Assembly: GCF_026230105.1 (NCBI RefSeq) | Contig: NC_079485.1 | Location: 27,075,572-27,139,571, forward strand | From: Diorhabda sublineata | Taxonomy: Eukaryota > Arthropoda > Insecta > Coleoptera > Chrysomelidae | DNA length: 64,000 bases | Direction: 5' to 3' | Shown: positions 46,577 to 58,005 of the stretch, piece by piece | How positions within the stretch are numbered: position 1 is the stretch's first letter | Layout: every line of letters starts with the position of its first letter | Program-made: the position numbers and the translations under genes | Notes under the pieces: model-generated | What the model saw: only the letters and a program-made list of their open reading frames with translations | Databases searched by the model: none | What the model was told of the DNA's origin: nothing

Positions 46577-46732
46577 AGCAGTAGCAGACCGACTAACCAT
46601 ATCGGGGTCAAATATGCGACTCCTTCTTTAAAAACATCATCATTAAATCTATTAGTTTAAATAACGATAAAATTTGAAATAACCAAAGGGTGCGGCTCAT
46701 TATATTTAATTTATTAAAATCCAAAAAATGAA
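46577..46732 (-). repeat. Second copy of the LINE 3' region
   Basis: This matches 45511-45700 in the same orientation: AGCAGTAGCA, GGGGTCAAATATGCGACT, then GG(A/C)T(A/G)CG(A/G)CTCATTATATT and TTAAAATCCAAAAAA. It lacks coding sequence. A severely 5'-truncated copy of the same LINE is the natural explanation. Confidence 0.7.
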
Positions 46733-48428
46733 GGATATTCGAAAAGAAAGAAAAATATATTTAATTTTATTATTCGTATATTTTCAAGGTAGATAGATAT
46801 TTTAAAATGAGGAACAGTCGATCCAATGAATACTTTGTTCTACAGGTTACAATATGATGTTGTATAAATTAAAATTGGTCATCCTGTAAACGATACTGAT
46901 ATTATTTTATAACTACTGACATTAATTTTTTAATATGTAACATGTTCACCTTCTTATTAAAAATATTGTTGCAATATATTTACTTCAACATTCTTTCCAG
47001 TGGAAGTTTCAAGTTAATATCAATGTAGGGACCTTCTATTCTTACTAGAGAAAATATTTTATCATTAGCATTTTTACTATAAGTTTCTGAAGATAAAATG
47101 TTTACATGCAGCGGGAGCAAAGAAATGAGAGTAATAAAAACTATATGGAGTCCTTGACATATTTCGAGAAAATCAACATTGTATATTTTATCAAAGGGAA
47201 AATAATTTTTGTTTCGACAAAGGGAGAATTGAATTTCTAAAACACAGTAAAATACAATATAAACTAACAATGTACTGGGTGAACCAATGAGCGTATCCCT
47301 GTTGTAACTGGAAAATTATTGTGCGAAAAATTTGATTGCATAGCTCTACAAAAAAATTTCCCTATTTAATTTTCGGTCTTTTATAACCATAAGCTGCGCA
47401 GAACTATAGAAAAGCCCTATAGAAAAGCCGTTTGTATGAAAGATTATGTTGAGAATTGATCCTATCCCAACCTTGACCCTATCCTAACCTCGCACTATTT
47501 TGTTTTATATAGGTTCAAAGTTGGTAACAATGTTCGTGTTAATTTTTAATTTAGTTAAGTTGGCAGGCGATAAGCATTTTTTTATATGTTCACCCGGCAT
47601 CGAAAAAGCGAAATGAAATGGCGACAGGCAAACGTGCTCCAATTTGTAATCTCAAGAATTGTTAAGTATTGAGCAACAATCCGACGATTGTTTAGCAAGA
47701 GTTTTGTTAATCAAAACGAGTATTGTCAAAAAGGTATGTTCATTTCGTATCAAATTAAGCTTTATTTTTGTATTCAAATCTTGTCGCCACATGCCAAAAC
47801 TTTGTTCATTAATTTTCTTTCACAGAATTGTGAACAAACAAATAAGTTGCTTCTATATAAAGTCGTGAATATTTTTCTTATTGAAATTGTAACAGTTAGA
47901 TACTGATTTTTGTGTACATTGACAGGTACTTTTTGAAACTCTGTTCAATAAACTGAACATTTTGTCAACTTTGGACTTCATCATTTCTCAATAAAGAACC
48001 CAAACCCACTGAAAATAACAAACAGATTATGAAACTATTATCTATAATTTAGTACCTAATAAAATTTGTAAACTTGGAAAATCCAAAAATTAAAACCTGG
48101 AATTCCTAAATCCTTTAGGTTAGGTAACTTACCCTAAATTCACAATTTTTAAATAATACAGATCATTTAAAAATTTAACGACGAGAATATTTTTTATTGG
48201 ACAATGATTTAACTAATAACATAACTACATTTGCATCTGAAATTGTTCTGAAATCTGAAATATTTTAAATACTGTCCAAAGTACTTTTTTCAGTTTTTGA
48301 TCTGACATTGCGTTCACATTGAACATTATATTTCGTTGATCTTTTGCCTTTTACCATATAAACTTTCAACAACGTACATAATTGAAACCCCGAGCTTCGT
48401 CACGAGTTGTCTAATCTTCATGACAACC
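46733..48428. other. Non-coding stretch without recognised features
   Basis: A possible weak element lies at about 47272-47605. Its ends are CTGGGTGAAC (left) and CCGGGTGAAC (right, reverse complement), and I found no target duplication. No coding signature is visible. Confidence 0.3.
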
Positions 48429-48441
48429 ACTATCACGAGTT

Positions 48442-48611
48442 AAGTTAGAATTTCTGGAACCGTTGGAGATATTCATATTGAACACACTGTTTACACCACT
48501 ACAAGACCAACACTCACAATTACAATGTCTGACGCGCGTTTCGATAACCAAGTTGTCGTCTTCAGAGACTGAAATGTAATTGTGAGTGTTGGTGTAAACA
48601 GTGTATTCAAT
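48442..48611 (-). mobile_element. 170-bp palindromic insert with 13-bp target duplication
   Basis: ACTATCACGAGTT occurs directly at 48429-48441 and 48612-48624, exactly flanking the insert. Within it two arms pair. ACCAACACTCACAATTACA on the minus strand is perfectly complementary to TGTAATTGTGAGTGTTGGT. Outer parts (GTTTACACC / GGTGTAAAC and ATTGAA-ACACTG / CAGTGTGTTCAAT) also pair around a small asymmetric bulge. The hammerhead-like core sits at the tip. A duplication of this length points to target-primed retrotransposition, not DNA cut-and-paste, and Penelope-like elements are the obvious source. Confidence 0.75.
48527..48569 (-). ncRNA. Hammerhead-ribozyme-like core (type I layout)
   Basis: Read 5' to 3' on the minus strand: GTCT (48569-48566), CTGAAGA (48565-48559), a stem-loop GACAAC-TTG-GTTATC, GAAA (48542-48539), CGCGCG, TC, then AGAC (48530-48527), which pairs with the first GTCT as stem I. 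CUGANGA, GAAA and the UC cleavage position all agree with the hammerhead consensus. Two imperfections are visible: one extra C before the stem II Gs, and a C-A mismatch in stem II. If active it would cut after the C at 48531. Confidence 0.6.
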
Positions 48612-48624
48612 ACTATCACGAGTT

Positions 48625-49229
48625 GCACGAGAAGTGATATGCCATAATTTTATAACTCTCTCAGTCATAAAAATGGACTATAGACGTACCATTTTTTTCT
48701 CGGTATTTTGTTTCAATACGTTAAAATTAAAATTAGATGTGATTTTATTAATTTTGTATCTCATGTATTATAATCGATTTTCTTTATATTAATAGATTAC
48801 TATATTTTTGTTTATTGTAATAAAAAATTCAACTGCTTCTATTTTGGTATTTTATTTTTGTAAGATATCTGTGAAGATCTCTTTCTAGGCATGAGACATT
48901 TTTTTTGTGAGACAAGAGAAGATTTTTTTAAGACAAAGGGTTAACGACGTCCCTGGCAACGGATAAGAGAAAACTGATCTCAGCGCAAAAGAGGCGGAAT
49001 TTAATTTTTTAGAGAAGGAATTGTCCACAGTAACGACTTCAATGGTGGTGTTGTTTAATAAAAAAGGCTGCAATGTACTTTTATATGATGAAACTTTGAT
49101 TTTAGAAACGTTGAGGTAGAGAAGATTAATTTAATTTTATTCTCACGCCAGATGCAAAAAACGTTTTTGTGGTGGACATTCATTCCCAACTGTGTGAGGT
49201 GTATAGGGAGTGTATAAGATTATTGGTCA
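48625..49229. other. Non-coding spacer
   Basis: No recognised feature. Confidence 0.35.
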
Positions 49230-49745
49230 CTTATAAACGTCGTCGGCTGCGTACAGCGTCACGCTGAACGCCGCGTCACGAAGCTCACTATAGTAATGTA
49301 CTGTTTTCACACGCTGACATTGATGTGTGGACACCGTAGGCTTCAATCAAATGCTTTGCGCCGCGTCTCTAGTTATTTCGAACCATTACAGCGTAAGCGT
49401 CGTATTTGGCGCCAGCACAATATGTCGAAATTCGATAAAAAAGACGAATTATTAATTGAATAAGTCCAAGGTTATTGTGCATTACACAATAAAAGCAACT
49501 TTTTCTTCAGGTGATATGGGCTTAGGATGCCTTTTTGATGGCAGTTTTATTACATAGAAACATCCTTCTTTCTTCCTCTTCATAAATACTCGGTGACCCG
49601 ATTTTTTTTTCATATGTAATCGTCTTGTGCCTCCTCTCCAATTAACACTAGCGCCGCCAAAAGTGTCGAGTTTGTATCCATCACAGTGAGATGTATTGAC
49701 CGCCGACGCTGTGACTGGCGTTCAGACGTCGATCGGAATGTTTAG
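49230..49745 (+). mobile_element. Possible Harbinger-like element with MADF start
   Basis: ATG at 49423 opens MSKFDKKDELLIE, stop, VQGYCALHNKS. MADF DNA-binding proteins of PIF/Harbinger elements start in just this way (acidic, then LIE-V). A GC-richer segment at 49240-49290 (CAGCGTCACGCTGAACGCC) is partly mirrored at 49695-49735 (GACTGGCGTTCAGACGTC). This suggests inverted subterminal repeats around a deleted element. The ends and duplication are not resolved. Confidence 0.4.
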
Positions 49746-49789
49746 GCTCAAGTCGGACGCCTCATATATCATTTAATAAGAGAGCAAAT

Positions 49790-50136
49790 AGTGCAGAGAA
49801 TTCAAAGACGGAGGAGCAAGATCTGAGCAGCCATCGGTTTCGGATAAAGTGATGCAATGCTGAAAGATCGAATGGTGACGGTTCAAGACATCAGCGATAT
49901 GATACCTGATGTCAGCAAGTTTTGCACGGAGCCATTTCATAAACGATGAAGATCTGAAAGAAAAGGTTTTAAGCTATCTTCGCGGCGAGGTAGCAGACTC
50001 GGGCATGCAAAAATACTTTGACCTGAACGGCGATTATGTCTAAGCTTTCCAAACATGTATTATTAATTGCCAATAAACATGTTTTTTGCTATGAAAATTC
50101 ATTGGGAACCTTATATAATGAACAAGCCTCGTATAA
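49790..50136 (+). pseudogene. Deleted mariner transposase remnant
   Basis: The HTH segment EFKDGGARSEQPSVSDKV and VQDISDMIPDVSK joins directly to a C-terminal tail EDLKEKVLSYLRGEVADSGM, then QKYFDLNGDYV and a stop at 50041. The whole catalytic core is deleted. CCTCGTATA at about 50128-50136 looks like the right terminus. The left terminus was not found. Confidence 0.65.
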
Positions 50137-51189
50137 AACATAATGCCTGTAAATGTATGAACGAATATCCAAATTAGACAATTTTTTATATGAAATTCCA
50201 ATATTCTAACAGCTGATATGTTTGGTCGCGGTTCACATGTTGTTACCATCAGCAAAAGTTTTTTCCAACATTTTCGATGAGTTTGATGTACACATAAATG
50301 TCTGTGATAATTAATTTTACTACAGAATACGGAAATAACGAGTATACATTAAAAAATCAGTGTGAACTGTTTGACATAAAAGTCAAATTACATTTAGAGG
50401 TTATATACCATTAAAAATTTCACAGAACATCTGATTAATTTTTTTTAATTTTATTTTAAGAAAAAATTTGAATATTGTCATATTTTTTAGTATTTATAAG
50501 CAGTCGTAAACATTTTTTGTAATTAATTCGATTAGTTTTAACTGTTTTCATAATCCAGCTGAAAATTGTTAATTAATTGTTTATTAGTTAAGAAGAAACA
50601 TTTTAAGAAAATCTGTCACAGCTGATTTAAGAAATATTTTATTACTTGCAGGTCGCATCTACTACTAGGGATAAAATTATAAATTATTCTTTTGGTAATG
50701 TCATTTAGATATTTTGAAAATTTCTGGGTATCAGTTTCTGCAAAATGCTTCTTTTACATTATAATTAACCCTGTAATATTAATCTAATTTTTCAACGCTT
50801 GAATGCATTTCACTCATAAGGGTGTCAGACGGCGGAATGACTAGCGTTGGGAAAAAAAGTGGTTTTGTACTCATAACAGCGCTAGACGCTGCGGTTTTGC
50901 TCAATCAACCACAGTCAAACAATGGAATTTGGAGAGTTAAGATAAGTTTGGATGTATTACTGTAAGTACAAAGAAAGGCGAAGAAGACAGAGGTGGTGGG
51001 CACATACTGTAATAGATGGTAGATTAACCATGGGCATCTCCGTGTTTTAACTTCATCCACACGGTGATCCGGGACTTGATGCAAAAAGTTCGGGAGTGAG
51101 TAGATGACGTGAAAAATTCTCATACTCCTCGTTTCTGAGTTATAGACCTTCAAAGTTGCCAAATCAGAACTTATATTTTTCAAATTATG
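50137..51189. other. Non-coding stretch
   Basis: No domain recognised. The last part (from about 51100, ATTCTCATACTCCTCGTTTC) may belong to the transposon whose arm starts at 51190. Confidence 0.35.
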
Positions 51190-51550
51190 CATTCGAACAT
51201 TATGAATTTTTAATGGATGATTTCGAATGTCTATGTAGTGTATTTGACAGAATAAATAATTCTACACTACTATCTGAAGACCAGGAGCGGCTCATGCCCA
51301 ATGGTTAACAATCGGTAACTTTTACAGAGACAACCTGTATCATCTAAAGAGAGCAAAAATGAATTTTTCAATAGATTTTTAGACAAAAAGGTACTTTATG
51401 TTTAACACGATGAAATGTATGGTTTAGAAGATATAAAGATTTTTAGATCGTTGTACATGTCGAGGAAACTGTTCACCATAAAGACTCATTCTGAAAAAAA
51501 ATATCATAAATTGTTATTATTTATTGAAGATACTTACAGGAGGTGTGAAA
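51190..51550 (+). repeat. Long terminal repeat arm, partner of 9250-9585
   Basis: This is the plus-orientation copy of the arm at 9250-9585 (minus). Here it lies upstream of the transposase tail, whereas at 9 kb it lies downstream in inverse orientation, as expected for left and right terminal inverted repeats. Confidence 0.7.
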
Positions 51551-51599
51551 AACAGAACATTTTTCGGAGAACTAATGAATAATATATACTATCAAAGGG

Positions 51600-51790
51600 C
51601 CACCACGTTTCCTTTGAATTAAATACAATGGATTCATTTTTTTGGGGATATCTTAAAAGCTTGATATATGCAACACCGGTAAACCCAAGGAAAGAAATTA
51701 TCGATAGAATAAACTTCCACTGTGACACTATAAAGCAGAATCTAGGAATGTTCTTCCAAGTTCAAAGAAATATTTTCCGTAGTCTTGTAG
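51600..51790 (+). pseudogene. Mariner-like transposase tail, left-half copy
   Basis: Frame 51628-51790 reads MDSFFWGYLKSLIYATPVNP then RKEIIDRINFHCDTIKQNLG. Upstream, PPRFPLN is out of frame. This is the block around and after the third catalytic Asp of the Tc3-like mariner group, matching the 13 kb element in layout. The Asp position itself is eroded. Homologous to 8985-9120. Confidence 0.6.
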
Positions 51791-51984
51791 TATATATCGT
51801 AGTACATAAGTTCTGATGTCGCAACTTTAACTGCAACAAGTTCTGGAAAACCCTGTATAAATACATCAAAAGCCTCTGCTTTCATTTTGAGTTGTATTGA
51901 TGGAAACTTGTTGGCAAAATTCACAATAAAGGCAAAAAATGTATACAGTATTAACTCGAGATGCCATGAAAAAGTGACGGTTGT

Positions 51985-52460
51985 ACTGAAAGTGTTAATA
52001 GTCAAAGGGCGAACCTGCTCAGAAAATGCAAAGACGGTTTCATCGGCCGGAAAGCTTATGTTCATGGAATTATCGACTAAAATCAAAAAAGTAAAACAAC
52101 AGGATAGTATTACGCATCATTATTTGATAAGGTATAGGGAGAAATGCATTTTAAGAAAAAGAAAGTGCTTTTCCAACAGAGCAACGCAGGATTCCATGGA
52201 TTCCACACATTGCACTTGGAGTTGGTTTACCACCCACCTGATTCACTGGAACTGGCCCCCAGCGATTTTTTCCTGTTTCCTAACTTCACAGTCACTGCAG
52301 GATTTAAAGTCTCATCGAAAGAAAGACAACAACTATTATTTGAAAGGGTTAAGAAAGTTCGGAGCACTGAGCGCATAGACTCTAAAGGAGACTTTCTTGA
52401 AAAATAATTGATTACGACAAAGAAATGTCTTGTTTCTTTGTTAGGTCGGAAACTTCTCAG
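51985..52460 (+). pseudogene. Mariner transposase, C-terminal half
   Basis: Frame 51887-52378 carries CSENAKTVSSAGKLMFMELS (usual: KKAKT--SAGKVM--VFWD). A shifted frame from 52144 gives HFKKKKVLFQQSNAGFHGFH (second Asp replaced, usual FHQDNAPAH), HPPDSLELAPSDFFLFPNFT (third Asp kept) and IDSKGDFLEK with a stop at 52405. The right terminus is probably the AGTCCTCGTATA around 52461-52472. Confidence 0.75.
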
Positions 52461-52474
52461 ATAGTCCTCGTATA

Positions 52475-53590
52475 TTATATTCCGTATTTTTAACTGGAAA
52501 TTTTTATACACATCTTTCGGATTTCATACAGACAAAAAGAATCATAATAAAGCATAAATACTAAATGGGATAACTGCTGAAGATTTAACACATTTTAAAA
52601 AAAATTCTTGGTTTTCTTGATTTTTTCACGATTAGTAGGAAATCGCCGAATTGAATAAAATCGCTTAAAACCATGATTCTTATTTTACGATATTTTCTCA
52701 CGGGTTATAAATATACTTTACGTTTTCTCACAGCAAAGAAACTGTTCTATAATTTGATATAAACTCTAAAAGGTTTTATTTCATTGCTATAATTCTATCA
52801 ATATTTGAAAACTGTTTGAAATTGGCTATTATTGGATCAGAAAATAAATTTAATATCATCATAAAAGTTTATTACGGAATATAATCGCTTGAATCGTTAC
52901 CCATATAGCGAATATAAAAATTTAGGTCACTTGAGAGTTGTTCGCGATTTTAATAACAAGAAACAGGATCCGTACCCTGTTCAAATAGTTACTTGAAAAT
53001 ATTACCGTTGGGGTTGCTAAGTCAAATAACTTTATCAAATTTATATTTACCCATATCCGAATTACCATAATATTAAAGTTTATTTGAATTCAGCGTCAGT
53101 TTTGCTAATATAATGAACTTCGTGGACACAAACTAGAACATTGAGTAGTATACATAGTATGATCTAAACATCACCAACTTTAACTTAAGCAATTATATGT
53201 AACCAAAATTTGGGCATAATTCAGATAATAAAATCTGTTGGGATCAAATGCACCAAACTCTTGGACACCCCTCGTTATATACATTATACAAAATCTAGAT
53301 CAGCATTTTCTTCACAGAAATATCAGTGAGAAAATGGCTGTTTTGCAAAAGTGAGCAGATAGTTATCGCCTGTTTTTAACAAGAGATTACTTAATTAAAA
53401 TTTGTTAGTTGGTTTTAAATTTCAAAACAAAAAATTCATCGAAAAAATGCTTAGGTGATTTTTGATACGTCAAGACTAATCACTTTGCATTAATAATTTC
53501 GATAAAACCACCGAATTTTTCACAAAAGGTATTTATATTATAAAAATATTATTACTCGTAATTGTTGATGAAGAATTTTTTTAGTATACC
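52475..53590. other. Non-coding stretch
   Basis: No recognised feature. Confidence 0.35.
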
Positions 53591-53591
53591 A

Positions 53592-53632
53592 ACGTTTCGA
53601 TCTTTTATTTGGTCTTTATCAAGGCTCTGTGC
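53592..53632 (-). ncRNA. Penelope-type hammerhead-like motif, degenerate
   Basis: On the minus strand TTGATAAAGACC (53622-53611) is followed by a short imperfect stem and GAAACGTT (53598-53591). This is the same order as at 10624-10655. The core boxes deviate and the last base is T instead of C. I see no endonuclease fragment upstream at 53640-53900, so this would be an isolated 3' end. Confidence 0.4.
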
Positions 53633-53640
53633 CATATGTG

Positions 53641-54326
53641 TTATCGATAGATTTGAAAAACCCAGGAGAAGATGTCGTTCTTGATATTATTGATCTTCCT
53701 AGTATGTATGTAATATATATGTATACAAAATCACCTAAACTGTAGTTTACCCTGTATATACTATAACGTGGAAAACATTTACATTATACTTGAACCATAT
53801 CGTACAATATGTGACTATGGATTATTTTAAAAATATGATCATTATCAGTCGTTGAACTTATCGCATTTATCAATAGACTTTTTTGAAAATATCTAATGCA
53901 TAATCGATATCGTTAAGGTGTGTCATACTTTGAGGCACCAAGGTAAATATAAAAAAAAACTGCATAGTCTATTATGTCAGCGCTAAGTTTAGTGATCTCA
54001 TTAGTTAAGAGCTTTATGTCATCGTATACATAGTTTGGTTGCCCTTTTTTTACAATTATACTAATAGCATTATGTGAAAATGTTTTTAGTAGAAACGACT
54101 CAAATTATAATTGTTTAATTTCATTATGAAATAATTTCTTAGGTGGAAATTGTCGTTGGAAAAATACATATGGATAAGTCGTAAATTTGTTGAAATTCAA
54201 CAAAATAAAGTATACAAAACATTTTCATGATCGTCCAAAGTTTGGAAATAAAAAAAAATATTCGCACAATACGCAGTGAAAAAATTAACTTTGACCTCAA
54301 TGCAAATTCCAGCTATGGGTATAAAC
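53641..54326. other. Non-coding spacer
   Basis: No recognised feature. Confidence 0.35.
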
Positions 54327-54475
54327 TGTCTGATTCCCAAAGTGGTTCAGGTGGCACCAGGGGTCCACGGGAGACTCGAGGGGGTCTACGTTGGGAATGA
54401 CAAAAAATCCACAGTCCACAATCATAAGCGGAGGTCCATGAAAATTTATTTTGATAGTAGAGAACTCAAATGATA
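54327..54475. mobile_element. Possible hAT terminal fragment
   Basis: ATTCCCAAAGTGGTTCAGGT, AGGGGTCCACGGGAG and GAGGGGGTCTACG imitate the GC-rich terminal region (CCCAAACTGG...GGGTCCACG) seen at ends of some hAT elements. A 65-codon frame covers it but is not protein-like. No second end was found. Confidence 0.35.
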
Positions 54476-54811
54476 ATTTTAAACTTTAAGCTCAACGACT
54501 GTTTCTCGCATATTCCATATTCAGTACAACGCGTCGAAACTTGCCGTTGCCGAGCTGGCTGTCGGACGTGACGCAACTTAATTCTTGTGGTGTATCTGCT
54601 TGAAATCTTGTATGAACTTGTTTGATTGAAATCCACTGCCTTGTTTTATCATTTTAAGAGTGTATTGGTGGATCAAGCTGTCATTTACTGTTACGAATCG
54701 ACGCAAAAATTAGTCTTATTTTTTATCTGATTCGATATTATCGTCGTGTTTGAATTCATCTATGCAAAATTTCATGGTCATAAATGATAGTGCAGAGTCT
54801 CAGTATACTGT
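54476..54811. other. Non-coding spacer
   Basis: No recognised feature. Confidence 0.35.
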
Positions 54812-54819
54812 GTCTAACT

Positions 54820-57235
54820 CAGTCATGTCAAAGATACGGCCCATGGGCCGGAAGCGGCCCATGGGCCCTATCAATAAGGCCCGCGATCGCAATGTGTCAC
54901 AGAAAGAAGAATAATATTTTTTAGAGCTTTTAGACTTCATTCGATTCCTCTACGGATGTTTTAAATACTCGTAGTTTCAAGTCTACGGATGTTTATAAGT
55001 AATTTCAAGGGCAGCGTGTGCCTAGACAAACGAGAGAGAAAGACGGTATCACCATCTTAGCAGCAAGCGGATATATCCTATTATTTTTGTCGAGAACGAT
55101 AGAATCTTCCACGCGCTTTAGACTAGAGCCTTCCTTAATCATATAAAACGAGTGCGTCGGCGCTACGTGAGTCAGTTGAATCGAGTAATGGAACCGATAC
55201 GGTTGGAGAAGGATTTTAATTGTACTGCGAAGTAGTGATTGTGGAGATATTGTGCATTTGTTTGTGTCGTGCGCGTGCGCTATCCATAATTGTTGTGTCG
55301 AGTTACATAATTGTTACGATTTTGGCATAATGTCACAAAAATGTTGATAGTGAGTGCAGAGTTGTTAAGTCTACATGGGAAATTGCATATTTTTTCATAG
55401 AATGGAAAGGTGTGATTGATTAGTAATCGAACAGTTGCTGTTTGTAAGGAGTTTTATTTAAAGAGAGACTATGATACGAATCATAAGTCAAAATTCGATT
55501 GTTACACTGAAAAACTAAGAATCGACACATTGTCATCTTTAAAATCTAAACTTCAAGGTCAACAATCGATATTTACTAATGCTAATACAGAGAACGAAGA
55601 TGTCCTGAAATCAAATTTTATTATTGCATTAGAAATCGAGAAATAATCAAAACCTTTCAATGATGGTGATTTTTTTGAAAACTGTATACTGAAAGTTGCC
55701 GATGTTTTATTTCCATCTCAAAAGTCAATAATTCAAAATATTTCGCTCTCAAGAAACACTGTTACTTCAAGAATAAATGATTTATCTCAAAATTTGGTTC
55801 TTTAACTAAAGGTCAAAATCAAGGAATTTACAAACTTTTCACTGGCTGTTGACGAGAGCACTGATACTGTTGATACAGCTCAACTTGCTGTTTTTATATG
55901 AGGCTTTAACAATAACTTAGAAATAACTGAAACTGAACTGTCAAAGTGCGTTCCATTGACAGGTACTACAACAGCAAATTATATTTATTATGCAACTGAG
56001 CATTTGATAGCAGAATATGAACTCGACTGGCGGTACAACTACATATGGCGTTCCTGTCATGGCTGGCAAATATTCGGGAGTTGTAACTAAATTAAAACAA
56101 AAAACATCAGGGAATTTTATGGGATTTCACTGTATAATTCATCAAGAATCATTGAGATTCGAACAATTTAAAATGGACCATGTCATGCAACCTATAATTA
56201 AAATTGTAAATATTATAAGGAGCTGAGGACTAAATCACCGACAGTTCAGGCCATTTTTACAAGATTTGGACGAAAAGTTTTCCGATATCCGTTATTACAC
56301 CAAAGTTCGTTGGCTCAGTGAAGGAGTAGTTTTAGAAAGATTTTTTGCATTACGTGACCCTATTCAAGCTTTCATGTTAGAAAAAGGCAAATCAATTGAT
56401 TACGACAATGACTGGTGGATTGATTGTGCCTTTTTGGTAGACATGAATAAACACTTGACTGATCTGAATATAGAGTTACAGGGTAAAAATTTGATTGACA
56501 CTCAAATGTATTCAAATATTCCAGCCTTTGGAACAAAGTTGTGGAAAAATCAGGTAAAAAATCAAACTTTGGACCATTTCCCTCCTTTAAAATCATTTGG
56601 CACAGTGAACCAAAAAAAAATTGGATGATTATTCTCAACTTCTGCAAAATTTGATCACGGAATTCAACAATCGTTTTGAAGACTTTTACAAAATTAATGA
56701 AATGGAATTCTCAATTTTCAACAATCCATTCAATTTTTAAGCTTCACAGGCACCGGTTCATTTGCAAATGGAGTCGATAGATCTTAAATCGGACAGTATT
56801 TTCAAACAAAAATTTAATGAGATTAACGCTCTTACATTTTATACACAATATTCCAAGAGTTTGGATAATTACCCGGAATTAAAAAAGCATGCACCACGCA
56901 TTCTCTGCATGTTTGGTAGCACCTATTTATGTGAGCAGATGTTTTTCGTCAAAAAAAACATCGCACAAGACTTACGAATGAACACCTCCAATCAATTATT
57001 AAAATAACTACAACGAATATGATACCTGACATCAATGAACTTATCAAAAACAAGAGAAGTTATGTATTTGGATCCTCGAGCTCAACATAATTACCTACCA
57101 TCTTTTATAACTTTAATATGATTTTTAACACCCGTATATTACATACTTGTATAATTTAATATATAAAATGTTATAATAATTCGGTTCATTTATTTTATTT
57201 TCAATCTGGCCCATCTACGAATTCAAAATTTAATA
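54820..57235 (+). mobile_element. hAT element (GTF2IRD2-like), longer copy
   Basis: The left end CAGTCATGTCAAAG is preceded by GTCTAACT. The right end stops before the terminal repeat, so the copy is 3' truncated. It retains the N-terminal part missing at 34 kb. There is an HTH-like start with KRDYDTNHKSKFDCYTEKLR (55416-55646) and DFFENCILKVADVLFPSQKS. Then come ISLSRNTVTSRINDLSQNLV and NFSLAVDESTDTVDTAQLAV with the first catalytic Asp. The shared central and C-terminal parts follow, including RYYTKVRWLSEGVVLERFFA and LCMFGSTYLCEQMFF. Frameshifts and stops are scattered. Nucleotide identity with 34276-35480 is very high. Confidence 0.88.
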
Positions 57236-58003
57236 TATTTCCTTCCATTTTCAGAAAAATCTTTTCTGGTTGTGTATAAAAAAATTTAGTGGAAAAAATT
57301 TCTTAAATCACACTTTATTCAAAATGGCGACAAAGTGAAGAAAAATTGATCATATAAGAACTATTATTTTCTAAAAATTAGCCGAAAAATCTGCTATTGA
57401 ATAAAGTTAAAATTAATAAAAAATAGTTGTAATATGTGACAAAATAGTTAAAAAGAAAATGAACGCAGTAATACCATAAAATGTGGGTCTTTAATGTACA
57501 CTGCGAGTGCGGGATTATAAATTTGTTACACAAGATTATCAAGAAATTAATCAGTTTTTCCTTAAAAAAATTATTATATAAACTATATAAAAACGGTATG
57601 TATTAAGTTAAATGTCATAATCACTCTAGAGTAATTATGATGGATTATACGTCTTTACATCAAAATCCGTATTAAATAATGGAAATTCTAATTAAAGTAC
57701 AGAAAATCTAATTTTGTGATTCAAGCTTTCACGTTATCTCTAATTTGCGATTTCTCTCTCTCTATTCGCCATATCCGACGAATTTTTCCAATCAAAAGTT
57801 ACGATTTCGTTTATTTACTATTTCAATGAAACCGAACTAAAATCCCGTCAGATTTCCATAGCAACAAGCATCACTTGTCCTTCGTGTTTCGATTTTACTG
57901 CAAAACAGGAGTGTTCAATTTGTCGGTACCGAACTTGTTATTCTGTTTATCTATCAGTTCACATTATCTAAATTGAAGAACATATGTTTTGCAATTAGGT
58001 ATA
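57236..58003. other. Non-coding stretch
   Basis: No recognised feature. Confidence 0.35.
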
Positions 58004-58005
58004 CA

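Noticed and set aside
47272..47605. Element with CTGGGTGAAC/CCGGGTGAAC ends
   Set aside because: Only about nine bases match, no target duplication was seen, and there is no internal structure.
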